A stretch of DNA of 64,000 nucleotides from Actinobaculum massiliense (GTDB taxonomy: Bacteria > Actinomycetota > Actinomycetes > Actinomycetales > Actinomycetaceae), in assembly GCF_001457435.1 (NCBI RefSeq), contig NZ_LN881717.1:815896-879895 (forward strand). Direction: 5' to 3'. The translations under genes and the position numbers were made by a program. The stretch's first letter is position 1; each line of letters starts with the position of its first letter. Of this stretch, positions 44,587 through 54,389 are shown in pieces. The notes under the pieces are model-generated. The model searched no databases, was not told where the DNA came from, and saw only the letters and a program-made list of their open reading frames with translations.

Positions 44587-45978
44587 CTACTGCCCCACCG
44601 GATCCCATACCGGCAAGACTGTTTCCGGAGCCTCGGGAGCAAAAGCCTCCGCAACCTCACGCGGCACCGACTCGCGCGGCACGGTGATGCCAAAAACGTA
44701 CTGGTCAAACCAGGAATCATTCATAGTGTAGAAGCCAGCGTCGCCGCGATCTGTGCCCCAGGAGTTTTCAATCCGCCAGCGCCGCGGGCGAAGCGCAGTC
44801 TGCGTGTTTTCCATACGCCCGTCCGAACTCGTCCCCCCGCCGTCTTTCGCGGAGACTTCTCGATCCCCAGCACCGGCGTCCACCAGATCCACCCCGGTAA
44901 ACGCCATAATGTGGGTGAGGCGAGCCTCGTGCAACTCGAGCATCTGCGCCTTGGTCAGCGCCGTATCAATGCCGTAGGTGGAATCGTATGCGTAGAGATT
45001 CGCGTCCCAAATACCACGTTTGCCGTCGAGCTGGTGCTTCACATCGCAGGCCATCCACACCGGGCGACCCGCCTGAAGCTCGCGAATCGCGACCTCTTTA
45101 AGCGTCTGAACCGGAACATTGACGAATACAAAATCGCGCCCTGCGATATTCTGCTTGCCGTCCACCCGGTAACGCACTCCGCGCGGGTGTCGCGGATCGT
45201 CCACAATTTGCACGTAATCTCCGAGATCACCGAGGTATTTTTCGGCAAACTGGCGCGGCGTGAACAGGCCCTCACGGTGGAAGGCGTGATCGTCATCTTC
45301 CCACTGCCAGATAAACTCGCGGGGTGGGGCACCCAGGTGAATCGCCAGCACGCGGTAGGTTTGCCGTAGCGCCTCCGCGCGAATCGCCTCACGCGCGCTC
45401 CCCGACGCGGCAGCGCGAATGTCCCGCGCCGCACGCCTCATGAGCACCCTGAGCGTCTCGTTCATTGCGTCCGTGTTCGACGACGAATCTGTTTCCGGCA
45501 TGGCGTAATCGGGCACCGCGCCGTATTTACGCACCAGGCCTTCGAAGAAATACCAGTATCCGCCATCCCAAATCGGTTCGCGCAACCAGAAGACGACCTC
45601 GCGATCATCGGCGGGGCGCTCGGCCAAGCGATCCATATTCCCCAAGAAAGTATTAGCTTTCTCGAGTTTGTCGAAGAACTGCAGATAAACGTGCGAAAAC
45701 TGGAAGTTCTTCACCCCAATTTCCTTTGCCACCCGCCCGCGCAGCACGTTGTAGCTGGCGAACATCCAGCACCGTCCAGATTTCTTCTGGTTCGTCGCTT
45801 CTCCGGTGGGGATCTTAATGGAGACGCTAGGGTCTATCGCGTTGATAATCTCGCGATCTTCAGCGACCTTATTAATCGGCGTTTGCGTCACCGCGTTCTG
45901 CACCAGGCGCGCGGCGCGATCCGCCGCGAAATCCCCGGCCCACTCCGCGATTTCTTCTTCCGTTACGCTCTTTTGCAT
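44587..45978 (-). CDS. pepC: Aminopeptidase C (C1B), paralogue 1
   Basis: 463 aa, bleomycin-hydrolase family. Oxyanion Gln and catalytic Cys in NQKKSGRCWMF, His in LTHIMAFTGVD, Asn in WRIENSWGTD. A cytosolic hexameric exo-peptidase that trims N-terminal residues. Compared with the two paralogues nearby (46131 and 49096) it has an extra segment of about 25 residues between His and Asn (AGAGDREVSAKDGGGTSSDGR...). Upstream sequence GGAGGCGC precedes the ATG. Followed by gluQ. Confidence 0.95.
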   Translation of the reverse strand: MQKSVTEEEIAEWAGDFAADRAARLVQNAVTQTPINKVAEDREIINAIDPSVSIKIPTGEATNQKKSGRCWMFASYNVLRGRVAKEIGVKNFQFSHVYLQFFDKLEKANTFLGNMDRLAERPADDREVVFWLREPIWDGGYWYFFEGLVRKYGAVPDYAMPETDSSSNTDAMNETLRVLMRRAARDIRAAASGSAREAIRAEALRQTYRVLAIHLGAPPREFIWQWEDDDHAFHREGLFTPRQFAEKYLGDLGDYVQIVDDPRHPRGVRYRVDGKQNIAGRDFVFVNVPVQTLKEVAIRELQAGRPVWMACDVKHQLDGKRGIWDANLYAYDSTYGIDTALTKAQMLELHEARLTHIMAFTGVDLVDAGAGDREVSAKDGGGTSSDGRMENTQTALRPRRWRIENSWGTDRGDAGFYTMNDSWFDQYVFGITVPRESVPREVAEAFAPEAPETVLPVWDPVGQ

Positions 45979-46130
45979 TCCCAGCGCCTCCTTCTATTAG
46001 CGCGCCCGTGCCGCACCTTCACCAAGCCGTGGCCTAGCGACCCGTGCCGCACCTTCACGAAACCGAGCACTGGCGCACCATGTGCCGAGCCCAACTAGGC
46101 CAATTTTTAACACACCACGACGCGTCCCGA

Positions 46131-47576
46131 CTAAGCCAAAATATCCCAGGCCGGTAGCAACCGCGCGTCGGGATCATCAATGCCCGCACGCCACTGCTCA
46201 GGAACGGCGTCGTTCTTCACCACGACAACGTAGGTATGCGCCTCCACCCACTCATCCGAGACGGTGACGAAGCCCTTGTCTCCGTTATCTTCTCCCCAAG
46301 AATTCTCAATCCGCCAGCGCAGTGGCTGGCCGGATTCGTCCAGGTCAACGCCGGTAAATGCCATGGCATGCGTGGGCATATAACCGAGCGTGGAGAGCCC
46401 GGCGAGGTTCTCCAGGCTGGTGTCCACGCCGTAAATACCCGCCTCGTCGAAAAGCCCCGGCGTACCGATTCCCTTCTTACGGTCCATCTCCTTGCTCACG
46501 TCGCATGCCATCCACACCGGCTCGCCAGCTCGTAGCGTGGCGAGCGTTGCTTCGCGTAGCGTGTCCATCGACACAACATGGAAAACCTGCGGGTATCCCG
46601 CCATACTCTCGCGCCGGTCGACGGCGTAGGCCTGGCCGACTTCCAAGCGCGGATCAACAAGGAGCGTCACGTATTCGCCAATATCGGGAACGGCCTTTTG
46701 CGCGAACTCCTGCGGGGTTAGCACGCCCTCACGATGGAATTCCCCGTCCTTGTCTTCCCACTGCCACATGAACTGCTGGGGCGGGGTGCCCAGGTGGATC
46801 CGTAGGATCCGATACACATCGGCGAGTGCCGCTTCACGGATATCACCCCGCGCCTCCGGCTGCGCGTGATGGATTTCCCAGGCGGCGCGGCGAAGACGGC
46901 GGCAAATCACGCTATCCATTTCAGTGGTGTTCGGGCTCGACTCGGTTTCCGGCATGGCGTACTTCGGAACAGCGCCGTACTTTTGCACCAGCGCGGCGAA
47001 GGACTCCCACCAGCCGCCGTCGTAAACAGGGTTTTCCAAAATCGTGGCCACAACCCGCGCGGCGCGCTCGATCCAGCTATCCGTGGCGCAATTGCCGCTC
47101 GCGTTATCGGCGCCCGGCTCAATTTCGTTGGCCGACTTCCCGGCGAATTTCGCTCCGACGTCGGACACCAAAAACTCACCGGGGAAAGGTGCGTCCGCGA
47201 GGTCGCAAATATTGCGCAGGAAGACGTTCGCCTTTTCGAGAAGGTCGAAGAACTGCAGGTAGGCGAAGGAAAACTCAAATTTCTTCAGGCCGGTTTCCTT
47301 GAAAACTTCGGGGCGACCGGCCGCGTTATAACCCGCGAACATCCAGCAACGGCCGGACTTTTCCTGGTTCGTCACGTCCCAGGCGTCGATTTTTAGGGAG
47401 AAACTGGCGCCGCTGAGCGCGGTGGCCTTGGCGTGGTCCTGAGCCACATCGGCAAGCGCATTCTGGGTGAGCGCGTTCTGGGCAATTCGCGCCTGCGGAT
47501 CCGCGGAAAATGCCTCCGCCCACGCCTCAAGTTGCGTGCTCGTAATTGCGGTGTTTGCGCTCTGCTGGGCGCCCAT
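46131..47576 (-). CDS. pepC: Aminopeptidase C (C1B), paralogue 2
   Basis: 481 aa. Catalytic set NQEKSGRCWMF, THAMAFTGVD, WRIENSWGED. It differs from its neighbours by Asn-Leu-rich N-terminus (LTQNALADVAQDHAKATALS), a roughly 40-residue insert after NICDLADAPFP (VGAKFAGKSANEIEPGADNAS), and by loss of a conserved hydrophobic end. Same strand as paralogue 1, 152 nt upstream. All active-site residues are kept, so it should be active, perhaps with altered specificity. Confidence 0.93.
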   Translation of the reverse strand: MGAQQSANTAITSTQLEAWAEAFSADPQARIAQNALTQNALADVAQDHAKATALSGASFSLKIDAWDVTNQEKSGRCWMFAGYNAAGRPEVFKETGLKKFEFSFAYLQFFDLLEKANVFLRNICDLADAPFPGEFLVSDVGAKFAGKSANEIEPGADNASGNCATDSWIERAARVVATILENPVYDGGWWESFAALVQKYGAVPKYAMPETESSPNTTEMDSVICRRLRRAAWEIHHAQPEARGDIREAALADVYRILRIHLGTPPQQFMWQWEDKDGEFHREGVLTPQEFAQKAVPDIGEYVTLLVDPRLEVGQAYAVDRRESMAGYPQVFHVVSMDTLREATLATLRAGEPVWMACDVSKEMDRKKGIGTPGLFDEAGIYGVDTSLENLAGLSTLGYMPTHAMAFTGVDLDESGQPLRWRIENSWGEDNGDKGFVTVSDEWVEAHTYVVVVKNDAVPEQWRAGIDDPDARLLPAWDILA

Positions 47577-47976
47577 ATATGCCTCCGTTTACTAGTTCTT
47601 CGCCGACGCCGCGCGACTCAATCGCTCTGCCGCGCGGTTCTTGAAACGCACTGGCATGGTACCGCGCAGCTCCGACAGCCTAAAGCGAATCGTCTGGATC
47701 GCGCGCACTCTCACGCTTTCGCGAAGCACTCCGCTGCCGCTTTGGCGCCGCGATCCGCTACCGGATTGGCTCTGCACTCGCCCGCCCGGTCTTTCAGGCC
47801 GCCCGCCTGGTTCTCGGTTTTTTCAGAGAATAATTTCCTCAACTTGATCCCAACACAGGGCGCGCCTTCCGCAATTCCATACGTGCCAGCCGCACATTGA
47901 GGCATTTCCACTCCAGCCGTGGCCGAGCGGCGGCGTCGGGAAACAAACGAAGGCGCGCGCCGCGAGGGAGGTTTGG
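47577..47976. other. 400-nt divergent intergenic region
   Basis: Between pepC paralogue 2 (minus) and the epimerase (plus). The middle has an AT-rich patch near 47815-47840 (TTTTTTCAGAGAATAATTTCC). I found no convincing gene, hairpin or operator. It presumably holds both promoters. Confidence 0.5.
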
Positions 47977-48978
47977 ATGCAAGACGCAGAGATAACGCAA
48001 CACAAGTGGATCGTGACCGGCACGGAGGGGTTCCTCGGCAACACAATCGTGCGGCGCCTCTTCGAAGCGGGGGCCCGCGTGCGCGCGGGGGTTTACCCGG
48101 ACCGCGAGCCGGAATCGCTCGCGGGCATCGAGTGCGAAAAGTTCTACGCAGACATCACCGATCCCGCAGACGTTGCGCGGCTGTTCGACGGCGCCGGCGC
48201 AGATACGTTCATTATCCACTGCGCGGGCATTGTTTCCATTGCCAATCAGGTGCGCCGCGAGGTGCGCTCAGTCAATGTTGGCGGAACCCGAAACATTGTT
48301 TACGCCTGCCGTGAGCACAGCGTAGCGCGACTGGTGTACACCAGTAGCGTCCACGCTTTGCCCGAGGATGACGGCATTATCACCGAAACGAAGGACATTA
48401 CGCCCGCGCAAGTCGTGGGTGAATACGCCAAGACAAAGGCCGAGGGCACGCGGCTGGTGCTCGATGCGGAGAACATTGATCGCGTCGTTGTTCACCCCTC
48501 CGGGATCCTTGGCCCGGGTGATTATGGGGACGGTCATCTCACTCGCCTCATTCGCGACCTTATGAACGGCCGGCTCACCTCGATTGTGAACGGCGGTTAC
48601 GACTTTGCGGATGTGCGGGATATTGCGGATGCGTGCATTGCCGCCGCCTACCGCGGGCGCAACGGAGAAAACTACATCCTCAACGGCACCGAAACTTCGA
48701 TTCGCGAGATGAGTGACCTCGTGTGCAAGACAATTGGCAGGAAGCGCACTCCCACCGTTTTGCCCACCTGGTTTGCCAAGCTCACCGCCCCCGCGGCTGA
48801 GCTCTGGTACAAACTGCGCGGAACCGCGCCGCTTTACACCCGCTATTCGCTCTATACCCTGCAGGCCCCGGCACAGTTCAGCCATGCCAAAGCCTCAGCT
48901 GAGCTCGGCTACAGCACGCGCCCGGTGGAAGAAACCATTGTGGATACCGTGCGTTGGATCCAAAAGCACCCGCAATAG
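47977..48978 (+). CDS. NAD-dependent epimerase/dehydratase-family protein
   Basis: 333 aa, extended SDR. NAD-binding TGTEGFLGN, ADITDPADV, CAGIVSI, VYTSSVHALP, and YAKTKAEG (YxxxK). Resembles 3-beta-HSD/dihydroflavonol-reductase-like proteins; no sugar-pathway partner is nearby, so the substrate is unknown. GGGAGG precedes ATG 47977. Ends at a strong terminator shared with the converging pepC paralogue 3. Insertion of this gene between pepC copies separates paralogues 2 and 3. Confidence 0.9.
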   Translation: MQDAEITQHKWIVTGTEGFLGNTIVRRLFEAGARVRAGVYPDREPESLAGIECEKFYADITDPADVARLFDGAGADTFIIHCAGIVSIANQVRREVRSVNVGGTRNIVYACREHSVARLVYTSSVHALPEDDGIITETKDITPAQVVGEYAKTKAEGTRLVLDAENIDRVVVHPSGILGPGDYGDGHLTRLIRDLMNGRLTSIVNGGYDFADVRDIADACIAAAYRGRNGENYILNGTETSIREMSDLVCKTIGRKRTPTVLPTWFAKLTAPAAELWYKLRGTAPLYTRYSLYTLQAPAQFSHAKASAELGYSTRPVEETIVDTVRWIQKHPQ

Positions 48979-49034
48979 GCCGCGATTACCTCCGGGGCGC
49001 GAAGTATTCTGCGGAACACGACGCCGTAATGAAT

Positions 49035-49076
49035 ACGCCGGTGGGGCGGGCCGCAAGCAACCCGCCCCACCGGCGT
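49035..49076. terminator. Strong terminator after epimerase
   Basis: Perfect 16-bp stem ACGCCGGTGGGGCGGG / CCCGCCCCACCGGCGT with a 10-nt loop; plus-strand tail TTGTTTTAG. Also faces the 3' end of pepC paralogue 3. Confidence 0.92.
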
Positions 49077-49095
49077 TTGTTTTAGTCGCGGAACC

Positions 49096-50406
49096 TTAGG
49101 CCAGCGATCCCATTGGGTCCCAGGCCGGGAGCACCGCCGGCTCGGAATCGAGGGCCGCCAAGTATTCCTCGGGCAGGCGGCTCTTGGGCACAGCAATCTC
49201 GAAGACGTGCTGGTCGAACCAGGAATCGTTCATGGTCCAGAAACCCTTATCGCCCATGCCGTCGCCCCACGAGTTTTCGATGCGCCAGCGGCGCGGGGAG
49301 CCGGCCTCGTCCAGATCCACGCCGGTGAACACCATAGCGTGCGTCATCATGGATTCGCCAAAGCGTAGCTCATCGGCCTTGGACATCTCGAGGTCAATTC
49401 CGTAGGTACCCTCGTAGTCGAAGAGCTTGCCGTCCCAGATACCGCGGTCGCGATCGGACTGCTTGCCGGTATCGCAGCCCATCCACACCGGGTGGCCTTC
49501 CTTGAGCTGCTCAATCACGGCGGTGCGAATAACCTCAATCGGAACGTTCAGGTACGTCACTGGCTTGGCGCCCACCACATTGCCCAGACGGTCCACTGTG
49601 TAGAGCTTGCCGTATTCGTTGCGCGGATCGTTGACCACGCACACCAGTTCGCTCAGATCTGGCAGGTACTTATGCGCGAACTCGAGCGGCGTCATCTCGC
49701 CCTCGCGGTGGAATTCTCCGTCCTTGTTCTCCCACTGCCACACGAACTTCTGGGGCGGGGTGCCCAGGTGAATCGCCAGCACGCGGTAAATCTGCTCCAT
49801 CACCGAAGCGCGCACGGCATCGCGCTCGGCCGCCTCGGCGGCGCGAATATCACGCGCTCCGCGGCGCAGCAGCATCTCCAGGGTGCGGTTCATCGCCGAG
49901 GTATTGGAGCTCGACTCGGTTTCCGGCATGGCGTACTTGGGCACCACGCCGTACTTTTCCACCAGCGCCACGAACATATTCCACTGCCCGCCGTCGCCAA
50001 TCGGATCGGAAAGCAGGTAGTGGACGGTGCGGTTATCCACATCCTCCTCGGCCAGGTCGATCATCGAGGAAAGGAAGTAGTTCGCCTTCTCCAATTTGTC
50101 CCAGAAATGCTGGTAAGCCTGCGAGAACTCGAACTTCTCCAGCCCAGTCTCTTCGTAAACAGCGTTCTTGAGGCTATTGAGCCCCGAGAAAAGCCAGCAC
50201 CGCCCCGATTTCTTCTGGTTGGTAATCGGCCACTTGTCCACCTTGACAGACATCGTGGGGTCGATCGAGTTAATGACCTCGCGATCCTCGGCAACCTTAG
50301 TAATCGGCGTTTGCGTCACCGCGTTCTGCGCGATGCGCGCGGCCGGATCCGCCTCGAACTTCTCCGCAAAATTCTGAATGACTTCCGGGCTAAGAGCCTG
50401 CGCCAT
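49096..50406 (-). CDS. pepC: Aminopeptidase C (C1B), paralogue 3
   Basis: 436 aa from ATG 50406 (GGAAGGTGG upstream; the frame open to 50484 is not used). Catalytic NQKKSGRCWLF, MTHAMVFTGVD and WRIENSWGDG. The most canonical and shortest of the three PepC copies, without either insert, so likely the ancestral housekeeping copy. Strong conserved blocks with the others include VPKYAMPETESSSNT and AIHLGTPPQKFVWQWENKDG. Divergent from the HNH nuclease gene. Confidence 0.95.
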   Translation of the reverse strand: MAQALSPEVIQNFAEKFEADPAARIAQNAVTQTPITKVAEDREVINSIDPTMSVKVDKWPITNQKKSGRCWLFSGLNSLKNAVYEETGLEKFEFSQAYQHFWDKLEKANYFLSSMIDLAEEDVDNRTVHYLLSDPIGDGGQWNMFVALVEKYGVVPKYAMPETESSSNTSAMNRTLEMLLRRGARDIRAAEAAERDAVRASVMEQIYRVLAIHLGTPPQKFVWQWENKDGEFHREGEMTPLEFAHKYLPDLSELVCVVNDPRNEYGKLYTVDRLGNVVGAKPVTYLNVPIEVIRTAVIEQLKEGHPVWMGCDTGKQSDRDRGIWDGKLFDYEGTYGIDLEMSKADELRFGESMMTHAMVFTGVDLDEAGSPRRWRIENSWGDGMGDKGFWTMNDSWFDQHVFEIAVPKSRLPEEYLAALDSEPAVLPAWDPMGSLA

Positions 50407-50635
50407 GGTCCACCTTCCGTGTTTTGGTTTTATTACCGACGACGCCGCCGCTTCGCGGTGCCCGGCCGCGGCTGGGCCAGGCAATGCGCGCGGAGGCGCA
50501 AACAGTGGCCAGTCTAATCCGTTGCGCCGCGCCGGGCCGGAACTGGGCTTTGATAGTGAGCGATCTCAGCTTCTGCCCCCGCGCACGCCACCAACCCCCG
50601 CGCGCGAACGGCCAAGAAATCGATATCCTGGTGCA

Positions 50636-51514
50636 ATGGCGAAAACTTTCCGCGGTAACTCTGATGGCCCTTCCGGATATCGATCGGGGAAATCCACTTC
50701 GGGCGGGACCGGAGCCTCGGCAAACTCCGGCAACAATCGCCCCAAATGGATGCAACCGCCCTCGCGCGAACAGCAACGGCGGACCCAGCGACGCAACCGG
50801 ATCATCATGTTCGTCGTGGTCGCCGCAATATTCGTCTACCTCATTATCGATTCGGCTAACTGGGATAAACAGGCCGAGCAATTCGAGCAACCCCAAGACT
50901 ATGTTTCCGCCTCCGCACCCTCCGGCGAAGCTCTTTCCGCGGCCAAAAACCTGCGGGAAACCGAACCGACGAACGGGGTGGGATACCGGCGTCAGGAATT
51001 CGGATTCACCGACGATGGTTGGCCGGATCTGGACGGCGACGATTGCAATGAGCGCAATGAAATCCTGGCGCGCGACCTCGCGGGAACCACCTTCTGGGAA
51101 GGCGGGAAGAATCCGCCGCATTGCGTGGTAGGAACCGGAGTGCTTCACGATCCGTATTCGGGCCGGGAGGTGGATTTTGACCGCGCCGCCGATCCGGACG
51201 CGGTGCAGATCGACCACGTGGTGGCACTCTATGATGCTTGGCAAAAAGGCGCCGACGATTGGCAACCGGCCAAGCGCTTCGCCTTCGCCACTGATCCGTT
51301 GAATTTACTCGCCGTGTCCGAGGCCGAAAACGACGATAAGGGCCATCAGGATGCGTCCCAATGGCTCCCGTCCAATGAGAATTTCCGTTGCGAGTACGTG
51401 GCGCGCCAAGTCGGGGTGAAGCAAAAGTACGACATCGGTGCCAGCGCCGCGGAAAAGCAAGCCATGGTTTCCGTGCTCGAGGCCTGCCCGACCCAGGAAC
51501 TCCCCGCCCATTAG
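50636..51514 (+). CDS. Membrane-anchored HNH nuclease-family protein (DUF1524)
   Basis: 292 aa from ATG 50636. Basic, Ser/Gly/Asn-rich cytoplasmic N-terminus, one helix (IIMFVVVAAIFVYLII), then an exported HNH/DUF1524 domain: DCNERNEILARDLA, DFDRAADPDAVQIDHVVALYDAWQKGA, FATDPLNLLAVSEAENDDKGHQDASQWLP and FRCEYVARQVGVKQKY. The His-Val-Val and Asn/Lys-Gly motifs are the metal and catalytic sites. Likely extracellular DNA or RNA degradation for nutrition. Cysteines at DDCNE, PHCVV and FRCEY may be disulfide-bonded. Confidence 0.88.
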   Translation: MAKTFRGNSDGPSGYRSGKSTSGGTGASANSGNNRPKWMQPPSREQQRRTQRRNRIIMFVVVAAIFVYLIIDSANWDKQAEQFEQPQDYVSASAPSGEALSAAKNLRETEPTNGVGYRRQEFGFTDDGWPDLDGDDCNERNEILARDLAGTTFWEGGKNPPHCVVGTGVLHDPYSGREVDFDRAADPDAVQIDHVVALYDAWQKGADDWQPAKRFAFATDPLNLLAVSEAENDDKGHQDASQWLPSNENFRCEYVARQVGVKQKYDIGASAAEKQAMVSVLEACPTQELPAH

Positions 51515-51663
51515 CCAAGCACTTCCCGCGAACAAACCGAGACCGCTCGCCTGCTCAAACTGCCCGCGAGCATCAGGCCCGAGGATCAGGGCCGAGCGCG
51601 TTGCGCTGACAAGGAGCCGGCACAACCAAGCGCGGATCACCGCCTTACGCGAGTAGCGCGGCG

Positions 51664-52554
51664 TTAGGCGCTTTGCGGGGCCCGTACCTTCGCCGGGTGC
51701 CTCCGCACCCTTGGAAAAAGCTTGACCGCGCCGAGCACCAGCAAGAAGATCACGCCGTCCACGAAAGCCATGGCCGCCGAGGTAGCCAGGTCCAACTGCC
51801 AGGCGATAAGGAAGCCAGCGAGCGCGGAGAGCGCAGCGATGGCGATGGTGGCGCAAATAGTGGAGCGCAGGGACGTGGTGAGAAGGAGCGCCGCGGAAGC
51901 CGGCACAATCATCAGGGCAATCACGAGCACCGCGCCGGCGGCATTGAATGCCACCACAACAGTCAGCGAGACCAACAGCATTAAGCCGAGCTCCACCACC
52001 CGTACCGGGAAGCCAATAGTGACCGCGAACTGCCGATCAAAAGTGGAGGTTTTCAGGACTCGGTAGACGACGCCGATGAAGCTGGCGTTCAAGGCCATAA
52101 CCACAATGAGGTGCCACATGGTGCGCGGACCGATGTCGTAGCCGCCAATAATAATGTGCTCGGGGGTAAGGGCCATGAGGTTGAGATCCCCGGTGAGAAC
52201 CGTGTCTTGGCAAATATGCACATTCGCCAACGTCGTCGACAAAAGAAGCACACCGAGCGCGAAAAGCACCGGGAAGATAAGGCCCTGGGAGGCGTCGCCG
52301 GTAATCAGGCCGGTGCGTTGTAGTTTATCCGCCCCGAGCACCACGAGCATTCCCATTAGCGCGGCAAGGATCGCCATAACGGGTGAGCTCGTGGTGCCCG
52401 AGAGGATTGCCCCCACAACGATTCCGGGTAAAACCGCGTGGGACATCGCGTCCACCAGCATGGATTGGTGGCGAAGAACGAGGAAAACTCCGGGTAAGCA
52501 GCAGGTGACGGCCGTGACGACGGCGAGGAGCATCACCGAGACAATAAAACTCAT
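51664..52554 (-). CDS. Metal ABC transporter permease (ABC-3), second
   Basis: 296 aa from ATG 52554 (AAAGG upstream). Eight or nine hydrophobic helices; ABC-3 family signature HQSMLVDAMSHAVLPGIVVG and AAGAVLVIALMIVPASAALLLT. Last gene of a four-gene importer for Mn, Zn or Fe. Lies 4 nt after permease 1, so translation is probably coupled. The frame open above 52554 is not used. Confidence 0.92.
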   Translation of the reverse strand: MSFIVSVMLLAVVTAVTCCLPGVFLVLRHQSMLVDAMSHAVLPGIVVGAILSGTTSSPVMAILAALMGMLVVLGADKLQRTGLITGDASQGLIFPVLFALGVLLLSTTLANVHICQDTVLTGDLNLMALTPEHIIIGGYDIGPRTMWHLIVVMALNASFIGVVYRVLKTSTFDRQFAVTIGFPVRVVELGLMLLVSLTVVVAFNAAGAVLVIALMIVPASAALLLTTSLRSTICATIAIAALSALAGFLIAWQLDLATSAAMAFVDGVIFLLVLGAVKLFPRVRRHPAKVRAPQSA

Positions 52555-52558
52555 GTCG

Positions 52559-53500
52559 CTACCTTTCCTCTTTCGCGCCCGCGCTCTGCAGACGCCTGCG
52601 GCGGCGCGCAACGGCAAAAACCGATCGCTGCGGGGCGAAGAACAGAGAGAAGAGGACGGCGGTGAAAAGGCAGAGCACCACCACCGGGCCGGTGGGGACT
52701 TTGCCCAGGCATACCGAAACATAGGCGCCCGCCCCGCCGGCCAGGCCGCCGAACACTCCGGCCAAGATGATCATGTGGGACATTTTGTTCGTCCACTGCC
52801 GCGCGGCCGCGGCCGGCATAATTGCGAAGGCGACCATGAGAATCAGGCCCACACCTTTAATCCCGATCACGATGGCGAGGGTGGCGATGCCGATAATGAG
52901 AGGGTCGAGGATGCGCGGGGAAAAGCCTTGCACGCGAGCGGAAATCGGGTCGAAAAGCAGGAGTTTTATTTCCTTGAACGCAAGCACTAAAACCGCAACC
53001 ACAAGGGCGCCGAAAATCAGGATTGTTCGCACGTCCACGCCGCGCAAATTCGCCGCGTTGCCGAACATATAACTTTCAATACCACCGCGGTTAGGAAGGC
53101 TTGAGTGGGTGAGCATTCGCATCCCCACCATTCCGCCGCCGTAGAAAAGCGAGAGGCAGATAGCCATGGCGGCGTCGGCCTTGATCTTTGAAATTCTCAC
53201 AATGACGTTGGTAAGAATCGCGGCGAGGGTGGCGGCAATGGCGGCGCCAATAACCAGCACGGTGAGCGAGCGACCATCGGCGTGGAAAACCACGCTGGCA
53301 ACCGTGAAGGCGACGACGACGCCGAGGATCGAGCTGTGACCAATAACGTCGGAGACCAAAGCCTGTTTGCGCAGATAAAGCAGGCAGCCCATGGCTCCCG
53401 AGAAGCATCCGATCAGCACGGTGCCGATCAGCATGGTGCGGAATATGTATGCGCTGAAGAACTCAGCGGGCGGAATGAAATCGAAGAGAGGAAGCGTCAT
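52559..53500 (-). CDS. Metal ABC transporter permease (ABC-3), first
   Basis: 313 aa. Multi-helix ABC-3 permease with RKQALVSDVIGHSSILGVVVA and KGVGLILMVAFAIMPAAAARQW (the metal-channel Asp/His regions). Paralogous to the next gene; Mn/Fe importers of the MntCD/SitCD type often have such a permease pair. Basic tail RRRRRLQSAGAKEER. Ribosome site GGAATACATG just ahead of ATG 53500 is weak; 17 nt after the ATPase gene. Confidence 0.93.
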   Translation of the reverse strand: MTLPLFDFIPPAEFFSAYIFRTMLIGTVLIGCFSGAMGCLLYLRKQALVSDVIGHSSILGVVVAFTVASVVFHADGRSLTVLVIGAAIAATLAAILTNVIVRISKIKADAAMAICLSLFYGGGMVGMRMLTHSSLPNRGGIESYMFGNAANLRGVDVRTILIFGALVVAVLVLAFKEIKLLLFDPISARVQGFSPRILDPLIIGIATLAIVIGIKGVGLILMVAFAIMPAAAARQWTNKMSHMIILAGVFGGLAGGAGAYVSVCLGKVPTGPVVVLCLFTAVLFSLFFAPQRSVFAVARRRRRLQSAGAKEER

Positions 53501-53517
53501 AACATGTATTCCTTGCG

Positions 53518-54339
53518 CTACCTCGCCTCGGGGGCACGCGCCGGAGCGAGGCGCGCCGCGTCAGCATTTGTTGCATCAGCACTTGTTGCGCGGTCGCCAA
53601 TCGCGTCCACATTAATTGCGAGCCCGTATGCTTCCGCCACGTTTTCGGAGGTGAAGGCGTGGTCCACCGGCCCGGCGGCTACGATTTTGCCCGAATTAAG
53701 CAAAACCACCGAGTCGCAAAAATCGCGAACCGTCTGCAAATCGTGGTGCACGATCAGCACGGTTTTCCCCTCTGCCACCAGCTCCTTGAGGATCTTCATA
53801 ATTGCCTGCTGCGAGGCGATATCCACGCCCGCAAAGGGCTCGTCCATGACGCAGAAATCCGGATCTTGCGCCAGCGTGCGCGCCACGAACGTGCGCTGCT
53901 TTTGCCCGCCAGAAAGCTGACTAATTTGCCGATCCGCCAGCTCGGCAATACCCAGCCGTTCCATCGCCCGGGCGGCGATCTCCTTTTCTTTTTTGCCCGG
54001 CCTGCGCAACCAGCCGAGCCGAGAGTAGGTGCCCATTAGCACCACGTCAGCCACCGTCGTCGGGAAATCCCAATCGACCTCGGCAGCCTGCGGCATATAC
54101 CCAATTCGCGAGCGCACCTTCTGCAGCGGCTGGCCGAAAAACTCCACCTTGCCGGCAAGCTTGGGGATCAGTTGGAAGCAAGCCTTAATAATGGTGGATT
54201 TACCCGCACCATTCGGGCCTAGCAACGCCATCACCTGGCCCGGTTCAATTCTCAGCGAGAAATCGTCCACAACGACGCGTTCTCGATAGGCAACACCGAG
54301 ATACTGAATCTCGCAGGCCAGGTGATGGACGTTGGTCAT
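53518..54339 (-). CDS. Metal ABC transporter ATP-binding protein
   Basis: 273 aa. Walker A GPNGAGKSTII, ABC signature LSGGQKQRTFVART, Walker B DFCVMDEPFAGVD, His switch VHHDLQT. IGYMPQAAEVDWDFPTTV is typical of the Mn/Zn importer ATPases (MntB/SitB). Tail has a Thr/Ala/Asp-rich stretch. Cytoplasmic partner of the two permeases. Second gene of the operon, 50 nt after the binding-protein gene. Confidence 0.94.
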   Translation of the reverse strand: MTNVHHLACEIQYLGVAYRERVVVDDFSLRIEPGQVMALLGPNGAGKSTIIKACFQLIPKLAGKVEFFGQPLQKVRSRIGYMPQAAEVDWDFPTTVADVVLMGTYSRLGWLRRPGKKEKEIAARAMERLGIAELADRQISQLSGGQKQRTFVARTLAQDPDFCVMDEPFAGVDIASQQAIMKILKELVAEGKTVLIVHHDLQTVRDFCDSVVLLNSGKIVAAGPVDHAFTSENVAEAYGLAINVDAIGDRATSADATNADAARLAPARAPEAR

Positions 54340-54389
54340 TTTGTTTCTTCCATTGGTAGTCGGTTTGGGAGTGTTGATGGCTCCCGTTT

